Source of the DNA: Negativibacillus sp.
GTDB taxonomy: Bacteria; Bacillota; Clostridia; Oscillospirales; Ruminococcaceae
Direction: 5' to 3'
Assembly: GCA_020024325.1 (NCBI GenBank)
Contig: JAHHTY010000046.1
Coordinates: 1-16,723 of the forward strand
DNA: 16,723 nt
Both the position numbers and the translations under genes were made by a program. Below, piece after piece: positions 1 to 7,394 of the stretch. Position 1 is the stretch's first letter. Every line of letters begins with the position of its first letter. The notes beneath the pieces are model-generated. The model was not told the DNA's origin. It did not search any database and worked only from the letters and a program-made list of their open reading frames with translations.

Positions 1-40
1 ATTTTATTTCTCATGTATATAATTCTTCGGCAAGATACAT

Positions 41-82
41 AAAACATCGTTTGGGAACGAAAATCCCGAACGATGTTTTTTT
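41..82 (+). terminator. Intrinsic terminator or attenuator upstream of the tetrapyrrole operon
   Basis: Arms 41-56 and 64-79 form a 16-pair stem containing one G-U wobble, with a 7-base loop. The run of T at 76-82 gives the classic Rho-independent form on the plus strand. It lies 67 bases before the first start codon. It either ends an upstream transcription unit or is the expression platform of a leader that begins outside the window; the visible sequence cannot decide which. Confidence 0.85.
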
Positions 83-130
83 ATTGCCATATTATATTAT
101 TTTTAGTTTGGGTTTGCACAAATTTAAAAA

Positions 131-151
131 GAAGGAGTTTAGAAATCAATG
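131..151 (+). promoter_or_regulatory. Ribosome binding site of the first permease gene
   Basis: GAAGGAG at 131-137 lies 11 bases before the ATG at 149, which supports that start. I do not see a convincing -35/-10 pair between the terminator and this site. The best -35-like hexamer (TTGCCA, 84-89) lacks a partner at proper spacing, so the operon promoter may lie upstream of the window. Confidence 0.6.
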
Positions 152-1204
152 TCACAAATAAAAGAGAAAACTATTGATGCGGCACATCGCAGAACCGGTC
201 GTTACATACTGCTTTTTATGATAGGATTAGTGTCCATGTTTGCTGTGTTTTTTCTAAATATTATTCTTGGTTCGGTAGATATTTCTTTTTCGGAAATTAT
301 GAAAAGTTTTTTTCATCCGGAAATGGTTGAACGCTCACACTACTCAATCATTATGAATATCCGTCTGCCAAGAACAATGGCAGCTTTGGCAGGCGGAGCC
401 TGCCTTGCAACTTCCGGTATACTTTTGCAGGTGTTTTTTAATAACCCCATTGTGGAACCATACATTTTAGGCATTTCTTCCGGTTCCACTTTGTTTTTGG
501 GAATTGTTATTTTAGGCGGATATACTTTTGGAATGACAACGATAACTTCATTGGGATTATTTGTCGGTGCATTCATCGGGGCTATGCTTGTCATGCTGCT
601 TGTCATTTTTGCATCGCAAAAGGTAAAGAGCATCACAACATTGCTGATTATAGGAATGATGATGGGATATGTATGCAGCGCCGGAACCAGCGTATTGACT
701 GTGTTAGCAGACCGTGAAAAAATCGCAGCTTTTTCCATCTGGACAATGGGCAGCTTTTCCGGGTTTACATGGTCCCATGTAAAAATATTATATATAGTTT
801 CTTTGCCGTTTTTGTTCTTTGCCTTTTTAATGAGCAAACCTCTCAACGCAATGTTGCTGGGAGAAAAATATGCTCAGTCAATGGGCATATCAATCCGTCC
901 GTTTCGCTTTTTGATGGTACTGGTTTCCAGCGTTTTGACAGCTGTTATTACAGCTTTTGCAGGCTCAGTATCGTTTGTGGGGCTGGCTGTACCACATATT
1001 GTGCGCAGTTTGTTTAAAACATCCGATAATCGAATTGTTATTCCCGCTGTTTGCATTTACGGAGCGGTTATGTCAGGATTGTGTGACATGGGTGCAAGAT
1101 TGCTGCTATCACCAACAGAGCTGCCGTTGGGAGCGATGACCTCTATCATCGGTGCACCAATCGTTATCTATCTGTTAGTTCGGACAAGAAGGGGGGAAGC
1201 ATAA
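149..1204 (+). CDS. FecCD/BtuC-family ABC transporter permease
   Basis: This is the membrane subunit of an importer for iron-siderophore, heme or corrinoid substrates. The 351 residues contain about nine or ten hydrophobic segments. Family signatures are visible: IRLPR at 71-75, GGACLATSG at 82-90, NNP followed by LGISSG at 98-112, the coupling-region motif VGLAVPH at 277-283, and the C-terminal ELPLGAMTSIIGAP at 324-337. The length is normal for the family. It is the first gene of the operon, and its stop lies one base before the start of the ATPase gene, as expected for a permease and its partner ATPase. Sequence alone cannot tell a heme, siderophore or cobalamin transporter apart. The chelatase and CbiZ genes downstream favour a tetrapyrrole, most likely a corrinoid. 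Confidence 0.93.
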   Translation: MSQIKEKTIDAAHRRTGRYILLFMIGLVSMFAVFFLNIILGSVDISFSEIMKSFFHPEMVERSHYSIIMNIRLPRTMAALAGGACLATSGILLQVFFNNPIVEPYILGISSGSTLFLGIVILGGYTFGMTTITSLGLFVGAFIGAMLVMLLVIFASQKVKSITTLLIIGMMMGYVCSAGTSVLTVLADREKIAAFSIWTMGSFSGFTWSHVKILYIVSLPFLFFAFLMSKPLNAMLLGEKYAQSMGISIRPFRFLMVLVSSVLTAVITAFAGSVSFVGLAVPHIVRSLFKTSDNRIVIPAVCIYGAVMSGLCDMGARLLLSPTELPLGAMTSIIGAPIVIYLLVRTRRGEA

Positions 1205-1205
1205 A

Positions 1206-2414
1206 ATGAATCACATTATCAAAACCCAAAATTTAGACGTGGGATACGGCAAACATACCGTGATATCAGATGTTCATATTGATGCTTTAAGAGGACAGGT
1301 CATCTGCCTTCTTGGTCCAAACGGAGCCGGCAAATCCACGATTCTTCGCACACTTTCCGGTTTGCTTGCCCCGGTGAAAGGTGCAGTGGAAATTGACGGT
1401 ACGGATATTCGGGAAATGAAGAAAAAGGAGATTGCACGAAAAGTTTCTTTGGTTTTGACCGATGCAGTGGCACCGGAACTGACAAGTGTCTATGAATTGA
1501 TTGCGATGGGAAGAACACCGTACACGAACTTTTTAGGGAAACTTTCAGACGAAGATAAAAAAATCATTGATGAATCTTTGGAGGTAGTGGGTGCGACTTT
1601 TTTAAAAAATCGCTTTTACAGTGAACTCAGTGATGGAGAAAAGCAAAAAGTCATGATTGCCCGTGCTTTGGTTCAGGAGCCGGAACTGATTATTTTAGAT
1701 GAACCGACCAGCCATCTGGATATTAAACATAAAGTTGAAGTAATTCGAGTGCTTCAAAAACTGTCTAACGAAAGAGGAATCACCTGTATTCTTTCGCTGC
1801 ATGATATAGATTTAGCTTTAAAAGGATGCCAGATTGTTCTTTTGGTGCATAAGGGGGAGGTTGTTGCTCAGGGAACACCGGAAGAAATCATTCACAAAGG
1901 GATTATCCAAGAACTTTATGACATCAAAGGAGCAGAATACAATGAAATGTATGGTTCTATTGAGCTGAAAGGAAAACAGGGAAACGATATTTTTGTTACC
2001 GGAGGAAATTCCAGCGGTACAAATTTATATCGGGCACTTTCCAGAAAAGGCTTTGCCTTAACATCGGGAATTATCCATGAAAACGATGCAGACTATCCCA
2101 TCGCAAAAAGTATTTGCTCAGAGGTTGTTTCAGAAAAACCGTTTGAACCGATTACTTCGGAAGCTGTCAGTCGGGCAGAAAAATTGATTGCTGATGCAGC
2201 TTATATTGTTGACAGCGGTTTTGCAGTGGGAACAGGAAATTGGGAGAATGTGGAAATTATAAAAAAATCAGCAGAACTTGGGAAAAAAGTTTTTTCATTC
2301 CGAAGTGCACAGGAGTGTCGTCAATATTACGGGAATACCGCAGATAAAATCTATTTGGTTTCGGGGATAACAGGATTGTTTGAACAGATATCAACAAGAG
2401 GTGAACAGGTTTGA
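1206..2414 (+). CDS. BtuD/FecE-type ABC transporter ATPase with an extra C-terminal domain
   Basis: This is the energising subunit that pairs with the upstream permease. Residues 1-250 are a standard ABC ATPase: Walker A GPNGAGKST at 37-45, signature LSDGE at 141-145, Walker B LIILDEP at 161-167 and H-loop His199. The usual Q-loop glutamine region reads VLTDAV (83-88), so the canonical Gln is not obvious. Family members are normally about 260 residues. This one has 402, and residues ~258-400 form a separate glycine-rich alpha/beta-looking domain (VTGGNSSG at 264-271, VDSGFAVGTGNW at 335-346). Long BtuD proteins of about 400 residues are known from haloarchaea, so the extension may belong to a corrinoid-linked subgroup; that comparison is from memory. 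GGGGGG at 1191-1196 serves as the ribosome binding site. The stop overlaps the next start. Confidence 0.92.
   Translation: MNHIIKTQNLDVGYGKHTVISDVHIDALRGQVICLLGPNGAGKSTILRTLSGLLAPVKGAVEIDGTDIREMKKKEIARKVSLVLTDAVAPELTSVYELIAMGRTPYTNFLGKLSDEDKKIIDESLEVVGATFLKNRFYSELSDGEKQKVMIARALVQEPELIILDEPTSHLDIKHKVEVIRVLQKLSNERGITCILSLHDIDLALKGCQIVLLVHKGEVVAQGTPEEIIHKGIIQELYDIKGAEYNEMYGSIELKGKQGNDIFVTGGNSSGTNLYRALSRKGFALTSGIIHENDADYPIAKSICSEVVSEKPFEPITSEAVSRAEKLIADAAYIVDSGFAVGTGNWENVEIIKKSAELGKKVFSFRSAQECRQYYGNTADKIYLVSGITGLFEQISTRGEQV
2398..2414 (+). promoter_or_regulatory. Ribosome binding site and TTGA stop/start overlap coupling the ATPase and chlD-like genes
   Basis: GAGGTG at 2398-2403 is seven bases before a TTG start at 2411. 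The TGA of the ATPase gene is at 2412-2414, so the four bases TTGA serve as both start and stop. This supports the rare start codon and implies translational coupling. The resulting N-terminus, KRKVFPF, matches the beginning of the paralogous ChlI protein (ERKVYPF). Confidence 0.7.
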
Positions 2415-4318
2415 AAAGAAAGGTATTTCCGTTTTCGGCAGTGATGGGGCAGGAAGAAATCAAAAAAGCCCTGATTTGGAATTTTGTAAATCCGAATATC
2501 GGAGGGGTTTTAATCAGTGGGCAAAAAGGAACGGCAAAATCCACTTTGGTTAGAGCGTCTGAATATATAAGCGGGAAAAAGATAATCGAACTTCCATTAA
2601 ACATTACAGAAGACAGGCTGCTTGGAGCTATTGACTTTGAAAATGCAGTAAAGAACGGTACAAAGAAGTTAGAAAAAGGAATTTTGTACTATGCTGATGG
2701 AAACATTCTTTATGCAGATGAAGTAAATTTGCTCAGCGATAATATTGCAAAGGCGTTGTTAGAATCGGGCAGCGAGGGTATTTGCCGTGTGGAAAGGGAA
2801 GGAATCTCCGACGTGTATCCTTCAAAATTTATTCTAATCGGAAGCATGAATCCGGAAGAAAGCGGGCTGCGACCTCAACTTTTGGATCGCTTTGGATTAT
2901 ATGTAGAGGTTGCAGGAGAAGAAAATCCCCTTGTCCGCTGTGAAATTATCAGAAGAAGAATTGCGTTTGAAAATGATCCCGTCACCTTTATTGCTGAATA
3001 TCAGGAGGAAGATAAAAAAATTGCAAAACGAATCCAAAAAGCAAAGGATAGACTTCCTTCTATAGAAGTGTCCGCTAATGCTTTGCTGCTGGCAGCTCAG
3101 CTGGCTCACAATGCAAACTGTGAGGGCAGTCGGGGAGAAATTACCGTTATTGAAACAGCAAAAGCAATTTGCGCACTGAACGGTTCTTCGGCAGTTAACA
3201 AAGAGGCAATCAGCGAAGCGGCAAAATATGCTTTACCGCACCGCATGAGAGATTCTGCCCCTCCCCAAAAGAAGAGTGAAGATAATCAAGAAGAACAAGA
3301 GCAGCAGGCACAGCAGAATCAAGATGAAACTGAGGAACAGACACAGACATCTTCTTCGGAATCTTCTGCCGAAGAAAACTCCTCTGAGAACAGTCCTTTT
3401 AATGAAGAGAAACAGGGTTCGGGCAACAGTTCTTTTCCTTTTAAAGAAAAGGATGAAACAGAAAAAACACAGAGTTTCGGCGAGCAGTTTGAAGTGGGTA
3501 AATGGCTTGATGATGATAAAAGAAAGCGTCTTATCAAAAAAGGCAGCGGCAGACGAAGCTTGGTAAAAACAGACTCACTTCAAGGCAGATATGTTAAAAG
3601 TACAATGAATAGCCCAGAACAATCTGACATTGCATTTGATGCAACGTTGCGTGCGGCAGCACCATATCAGCTTAGCAGAGATAAAAACGGCATGGCAATT
3701 GCAATTCAAAGCAGCGATATCCGAACAAAGGTTCGCGAAAAGAGAACGGGTAATTTTATTGTATTTGTTGTAGATGCTTCGGCGTCGATGGGAACAGGAA
3801 AGCGTATGGCAGCAGTGAAGGGTGCAATCCTTTCGCTGCTCAGTGATGCCTATCAAAAACGCGATAAAGTAGCGATGATTACCTTCCGACGGGATAAAGC
3901 CGATTTGGTTTTAGGCATGACAAGAAGCGTGGACTTGGCTGCAAAGAAACTGGAAACAATTTCTACCGGAGGAAAGACGCCTCTTTACGCAGGACTGGAA
4001 GCGGCTCATAACCTAATTAAAGCTTCAATGCGGCGAGAAAAAGATTTGCTTCCTGTGGTTGTGCTGGTGTCTGATGGTCGGGCTACTTGTGGAAGAAGCA
4101 AAGACCCTTTTGCAGATGCAGTCCGAGAAGGATGTTCTTTAACAGCAGACCATATTAAAACGGTTATCATAGACGTGGAGCAGGATTTTATCAAATTGCG
4201 TCTGGCTGAAAAATTGGCAAAGAAGATGGATGCTAAAGTCTACAAAATATCGGAGCTTCATGCAGGGGCGATTCTTTCTGCTGTGAATATGGCTATCTGT
4301 GAAAAAACAGGTTTATAA
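2411..4318 (+). CDS. chlD: ChlD/BchD-like chelatase subunit (AAA+ and VWA domains)
   Basis: This is the middle subunit of a class I (ATP-dependent) tetrapyrrole metal chelatase, bridging the AAA+ motor to the large CobN/ChlH subunit. The 635 residues comprise an N-terminal ChlI-like AAA+ domain, with Walker A GQKGTAKST at 37-45, Walker B DEVNLL at 103-108, sensor Asn147 in GSMNPEE and arginine finger Arg160. A low-complexity linker rich in Glu, Gln and Ser follows (~282-355). The C-terminal VWA domain has a complete MIDAS metal site: DASAS at 455-459, Thr523 in GGKTPL and Asp555 in SDGR. The motif is DASASM where DASGSM is more usual. Unlike many ChlD proteins, the AAA+ part keeps apparently intact ATPase motifs. 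The TTG start overlaps the previous stop. Magnesium chelation for chlorophyll is unlikely because no phototrophy genes are visible. Confidence 0.9.
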   Translation: MKRKVFPFSAVMGQEEIKKALIWNFVNPNIGGVLISGQKGTAKSTLVRASEYISGKKIIELPLNITEDRLLGAIDFENAVKNGTKKLEKGILYYADGNILYADEVNLLSDNIAKALLESGSEGICRVEREGISDVYPSKFILIGSMNPEESGLRPQLLDRFGLYVEVAGEENPLVRCEIIRRRIAFENDPVTFIAEYQEEDKKIAKRIQKAKDRLPSIEVSANALLLAAQLAHNANCEGSRGEITVIETAKAICALNGSSAVNKEAISEAAKYALPHRMRDSAPPQKKSEDNQEEQEQQAQQNQDETEEQTQTSSSESSAEENSSENSPFNEEKQGSGNSSFPFKEKDETEKTQSFGEQFEVGKWLDDDKRKRLIKKGSGRRSLVKTDSLQGRYVKSTMNSPEQSDIAFDATLRAAAPYQLSRDKNGMAIAIQSSDIRTKVREKRTGNFIVFVVDASASMGTGKRMAAVKGAILSLLSDAYQKRDKVAMITFRRDKADLVLGMTRSVDLAAKKLETISTGGKTPLYAGLEAAHNLIKASMRREKDLLPVVVLVSDGRATCGRSKDPFADAVREGCSLTADHIKTVIIDVEQDFIKLRLAEKLAKKMDAKVYKISELHAGAILSAVNMAICEKTGL

Positions 4319-4380
4319 AATAGATTTTAAAGAAAAATATAGTAATGCACTCAAGGGTTATGAAAGGAAAAAAGACAGCA

Positions 4381-5409
4381 ATGAACGAAAGAAAGGTATA
4401 TCCGTTTACTGCGATTGTGGGACAGGAGCAGATGAAAACGGCACTGATTTTAAATATCATCAATCCTATGCTGGGTGGTGTGTTGATTCGGGGTGAAAAA
4501 GGAACGGCAAAATCAACAGCTGTCCGCGCTTTAGCAGAGCTGATGCCGAACATCAAAAAAGTAAAGGGCTGCAAATTCGGCTGTGACCCGTATGGAGCAG
4601 AATTTTGCCCGGAATGTGAAGCTAAAATAGCCTCCGGTGAAGCTTTTGAAATAGTTGAAAGCAAAATGCAGGTAACAGACCTCCCTGTCAGTGCAACAGA
4701 AGACAGAGTAGTCGGTACCTTGGATATTGAATATGCCATTAAACACGGAGAAAAAAAGTTTGAGTGTGGTATTTTAGCACAGGCAAACAGAAATATTTTA
4801 TATGTGGATGAGGTCAATCTTTTGGATGACCATGTTGTAGATGTGTTGCTGGATTCGGCTGCTATGGGTGTTAATACCATCGAAAGAGAGGGGATCTCTT
4901 ACAGCCACCCGGCACGCTTTACTTTGGTGGGTACCATGAATCCGGAGGAGGGTGACTTGCGTCCTCAGTTATTGGACCGATTTGGACTGGTTGTCGATGT
5001 AACCGGAGAAAACAGCAAAGAACAGCGTGCAGAAGTAGTTCGTCGCAGATTGGAATTTGAAGAAAATCCTGACTTGTTTGCTCAACGGTTTGAGGACAGC
5101 CAAAACGAACTGTCCAATCGGATTGCAGCGGCTAAAAAGATATTAAAATCCGTAACATATGATAATGATATTTTGATGATGGCAGCAACCCTTTCCCTTG
5201 CACTGGGGGTTGATGGACACAGAGCCGATATTACAATGATTAAAACAGCAATGACAATAGCGGCTTTCCATAACAGAACACAGGTAAGCAAGGAAGATTT
5301 AAAAAATGCAGCGATATTAGTGTTGCCTCACAGAATGCGAAGAACTCCGTTTGAAAGCGGTGTTCTGGATGAAAACGCCATCGAGCAAATTTTGTTGTCC
5401 AATGAATAG
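4381..5409 (+). CDS. chlI: ChlI/BchI-like AAA+ chelatase subunit with four-cysteine insertion
   Basis: This is the ATPase motor of the class I chelatase, forming hexamers that act with the ChlD-like and CobN subunits. The 342 residues carry Walker A GEKGTAKST at 38-46, Walker B DEVNLL at 143-148, sensor Asn187 in GTMNPEE and arginine finger Arg200 in LLDRFG. An insertion after helix 1 has Cys64, Cys68, Cys76 and Cys79, suited to bind zinc or an iron-sulfur cluster; similar insertions occur in anaerobe and archaeal BchI-like proteins. In-frame ATGs exist at 4345 and 4360. I chose 4381 because AAAGGAA at 4363-4369 precedes it and because MNERKVYPF then aligns with the start of the ChlD-like protein. 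The 3' end overlaps the radical SAM gene by eight bases. Confidence 0.9.
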   Translation: MNERKVYPFTAIVGQEQMKTALILNIINPMLGGVLIRGEKGTAKSTAVRALAELMPNIKKVKGCKFGCDPYGAEFCPECEAKIASGEAFEIVESKMQVTDLPVSATEDRVVGTLDIEYAIKHGEKKFECGILAQANRNILYVDEVNLLDDHVVDVLLDSAAMGVNTIEREGISYSHPARFTLVGTMNPEEGDLRPQLLDRFGLVVDVTGENSKEQRAEVVRRRLEFEENPDLFAQRFEDSQNELSNRIAAAKKILKSVTYDNDILMMAATLSLALGVDGHRADITMIKTAMTIAAFHNRTQVSKEDLKNAAILVLPHRMRRTPFESGVLDENAIEQILLSNE

Positions 5410-6466
5410 CCGATTTCTTTTGGTTTTGTGGCTCACGGGAAGATGCAATTTGAACTGCAAATACTGCTATGCAAGCGCTAATCATGCAAACTATGACATG
5501 AGTTTTGATACAGCAAAAAAAGTAATTGATAAATTGAAAGACTATCCGTTAAAAATTCAATTTGCAGGCGGCGAGCCGCTTTTAAATTTTGCGTTGGCAG
5601 AGAAAATTTGCCAGTATGTTCGACAAAACAATATAGATGCGGTTTTTCAGATGCAAACAAACGGAACGTTGCTCGATGAAGACATTGCACAGAAACTATC
5701 AGAGTATTCGATTTCCACAGGTGTCAGTTTGGATGGAATTCCTCCAATCAACAACTTGACCAGAGGAAAAACCGCTCAGGCAGTGAACGGAATTCGGATG
5801 CTGGCAGAGCAGGGTATGGTAATTGGGTTGAATGCGGTGGTAACTTCGCTTAATGTAGAAGCTTTACCGAAGCTGGTAGATTTTGCTTTCTATTTGGGAA
5901 ACGTGGGCGGAATAGGGTTAGACCTTTTGCGTCATGCAGGGCACGGACTGGAAAATTGTCAGCAACTTTCGGTGACACCCATTCAGCTAAAACAAGCTTT
6001 GCAAAAGATGTATCGGCGCAGTCAGGAACTGTACCATCTGTCAGGAAGAAAGGTTCAAATACGGGAAATTGAACTTGCAAAAAGACGCTTGTCTGCTGTA
6101 AATAACAGTCATGACTATTGTTATGCTTCCTGCGGACGTTCTATTGTTGTTTTGCCGGATGGAAAGATGTATCCGTGTGGGTCACTGCTCAGGGATTGTT
6201 ACTATATGGGATGTGCAGATGATTTTCATACAGATTCTCTCATTCATCTTAATGCAGCATCGCCGCTTTCCTGTTCTCAGTGTGAATTTGAGGCATATTG
6301 CCCACGAGGCTGCCCTTCCAGACGAATCTGTAACGAGAACAGTTTAGATTGTGTATTGTTGAAAACGTCTTTTTTGTTAGCAAAAAGCGAATTGTCAGAA
6401 AGGAAATATAATGAAAACGACAATCAATATCACAGCAACCTCCCAGGATATGGATCGTTTTGCTGA
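5402..6466 (+). CDS. Radical SAM/SPASM-domain protein of unknown substrate
   Basis: This is a predicted radical S-adenosylmethionine enzyme. The canonical 4Fe-4S motif CNLNCKYC gives Cys15, Cys19 and Cys22, followed by the SAM-binding GGEP motif at 56-59. The C-terminal third has a cysteine-rich SPASM-type region (Cys240, 244, 259, 266, 271, 291, 294, 300, 304, 310, 317), suited to bind one or two auxiliary clusters. The ATG at 5402 lies inside the end of chlI (eight-base overlap), implying coupling; a longer reading from 5351 would add 17 residues unlike the family. SPASM enzymes include peptide maturases and tetrapyrrole-modifying enzymes of the NirJ/AhbC/AhbD kind. No precursor-peptide gene is visible, and the neighbours are tetrapyrrole genes, so a ring or side-chain reaction is the better guess. 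The substrate is unknown. Confidence 0.88.
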   Translation: MNSRFLLVLWLTGRCNLNCKYCYASANHANYDMSFDTAKKVIDKLKDYPLKIQFAGGEPLLNFALAEKICQYVRQNNIDAVFQMQTNGTLLDEDIAQKLSEYSISTGVSLDGIPPINNLTRGKTAQAVNGIRMLAEQGMVIGLNAVVTSLNVEALPKLVDFAFYLGNVGGIGLDLLRHAGHGLENCQQLSVTPIQLKQALQKMYRRSQELYHLSGRKVQIREIELAKRRLSAVNNSHDYCYASCGRSIVVLPDGKMYPCGSLLRDCYYMGCADDFHTDSLIHLNAASPLSCSQCEFEAYCPRGCPSRRICNENSLDCVLLKTSFLLAKSELSERKYNENDNQYHSNLPGYGSFC

Positions 6467-7394
6467 TTGCGAAACGCTAAAACGTTTTTATTCAGAAAAA
6501 GGAATAGATGGTCTGGAACTGATGTTGTGCGGAGAAAAAACTTTCCCCGAAAAGATTACATCAAACGATGTGTTGGGAATACATCTGAACTTTTTTCCAA
6601 GTTGGCTGGACCTTTGGAATGATGACCGACAAGCTTTGATAGAAGAATACGGCGACGAAAAAATTTGGACAGAGCATTATGGTGGTAAAGATAAAAATGC
6701 TTTGCTCACAAAATGGGAAGAGGAACTGGAAATTGCCCATCAAGCAGGGGTTCGGTATGTTGTATTTCATGTGTCAGAATGCAGACTGGATGAATGTTAT
6801 ACCTATCGCTTTCGGCACACCGATGAGGAAGTTTGTACAGCTGCCTGTGAAATTATCAATCGTTTACTGGATAAAAAACCATATCAATTTTACTTTCTGG
6901 TGGAAAACCTTTGGTGGAGCGGTCTGACAATGACACGTCCTCAAATTGTAAAAGACATGATGGAGGAAATTCACTATAAGAACAAAGGAATTATGCTGGA
7001 CACAGGGCATCTTCTACATACAAATCTTGATTTAAAAGACCAAGATGAAGGTGTTGAGTATATCAACCATATTTTGGACAAAAACGGGGAACTGTGCAGC
7101 TTTATTAAAGGAATCCACCTAAATCAATCCATTACAGGTGACTATGTAAAAAAGGTCATTCAAAACCCACCGACCTTGAACGGAAACTATTGGCAACGCT
7201 TGATGCAAACTTATCCGCATATTTTTCAAATTGACAACCATAAACCATTTACAGCTGACAAAGTTGCCCGATTGGTACAAAGAATTTCACCGGAGTTTTT
7301 GACGTTCGAGCTGATTACCAACAATAATGCCGAACATGAACAAGCACTGAAAAAACAGTTAGAGTCCTTAAAAAGAAATGGGGGAATTAGATGA
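6411..7394 (+). CDS. TIM-barrel protein, xylose isomerase/AP endonuclease 2-like
   Basis: The 327 residues read as a (beta/alpha)8 barrel of the sugar-phosphate isomerase/epimerase superfamily, which usually binds one to three divalent metals. Candidate ligands sit at the ends of predicted strands: His58 (GIHLN), His120 (VFHVSE), Glu165 (VENLWW), Asp197 and His200 (LDTGH), His236 (GIHLNQS), His277 (DNHKPF) and Glu300 (FELI). No specific enzyme can be named. AGAAAGGA at 6397-6404, six bases before the ATG, supports the start. That start lies 56 bases inside the radical SAM gene in another frame, and the stop overlaps the CbiZ gene by four bases (ATGA). Its position within a chelatase/CbiZ operon suggests it acts on the same tetrapyrrole or a fragment of it; this is inference. 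Confidence 0.82.
   Translation: MKTTINITATSQDMDRFADCETLKRFYSEKGIDGLELMLCGEKTFPEKITSNDVLGIHLNFFPSWLDLWNDDRQALIEEYGDEKIWTEHYGGKDKNALLTKWEEELEIAHQAGVRYVVFHVSECRLDECYTYRFRHTDEEVCTAACEIINRLLDKKPYQFYFLVENLWWSGLTMTRPQIVKDMMEEIHYKNKGIMLDTGHLLHTNLDLKDQDEGVEYINHILDKNGELCSFIKGIHLNQSITGDYVKKVIQNPPTLNGNYWQRLMQTYPHIFQIDNHKPFTADKVARLVQRISPEFLTFELITNNNAEHEQALKKQLESLKRNGGIR

Noticed and set aside
340..846. 168-residue minus-strand frame antisense to the permease
   Set aside because: It is a shadow of the permease gene, with no ribosome binding site or recognisable domain; the plus-strand frame has clear family motifs.
4345..4380. Longer ChlI start at 4345 (12 extra residues)
   Set aside because: No ribosome binding site precedes 4345 or 4360 at workable spacing. 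The start at 4381 has AAAGGAA upstream and aligns with the ChlD-like N-terminus.
4293..4880. 195-residue minus-strand frame antisense to chlI
   Set aside because: It lies opposite the highly conserved AAA+ motifs and has no start signal or family resemblance.
5351..5401. Longer radical SAM start at 5351 inside chlI
   Set aside because: The extra 17 residues do not resemble a radical SAM N-terminus and would give a 59-base overlap. The ATG at 5402 sits just before the first conserved strand.
2411..5409. Chlorophyll or bacteriochlorophyll magnesium chelatase for phototrophy
   Set aside because: No bch/chl pathway or photosynthesis genes are present. CbiZ and a BtuF-like importer point to corrinoid chemistry instead.
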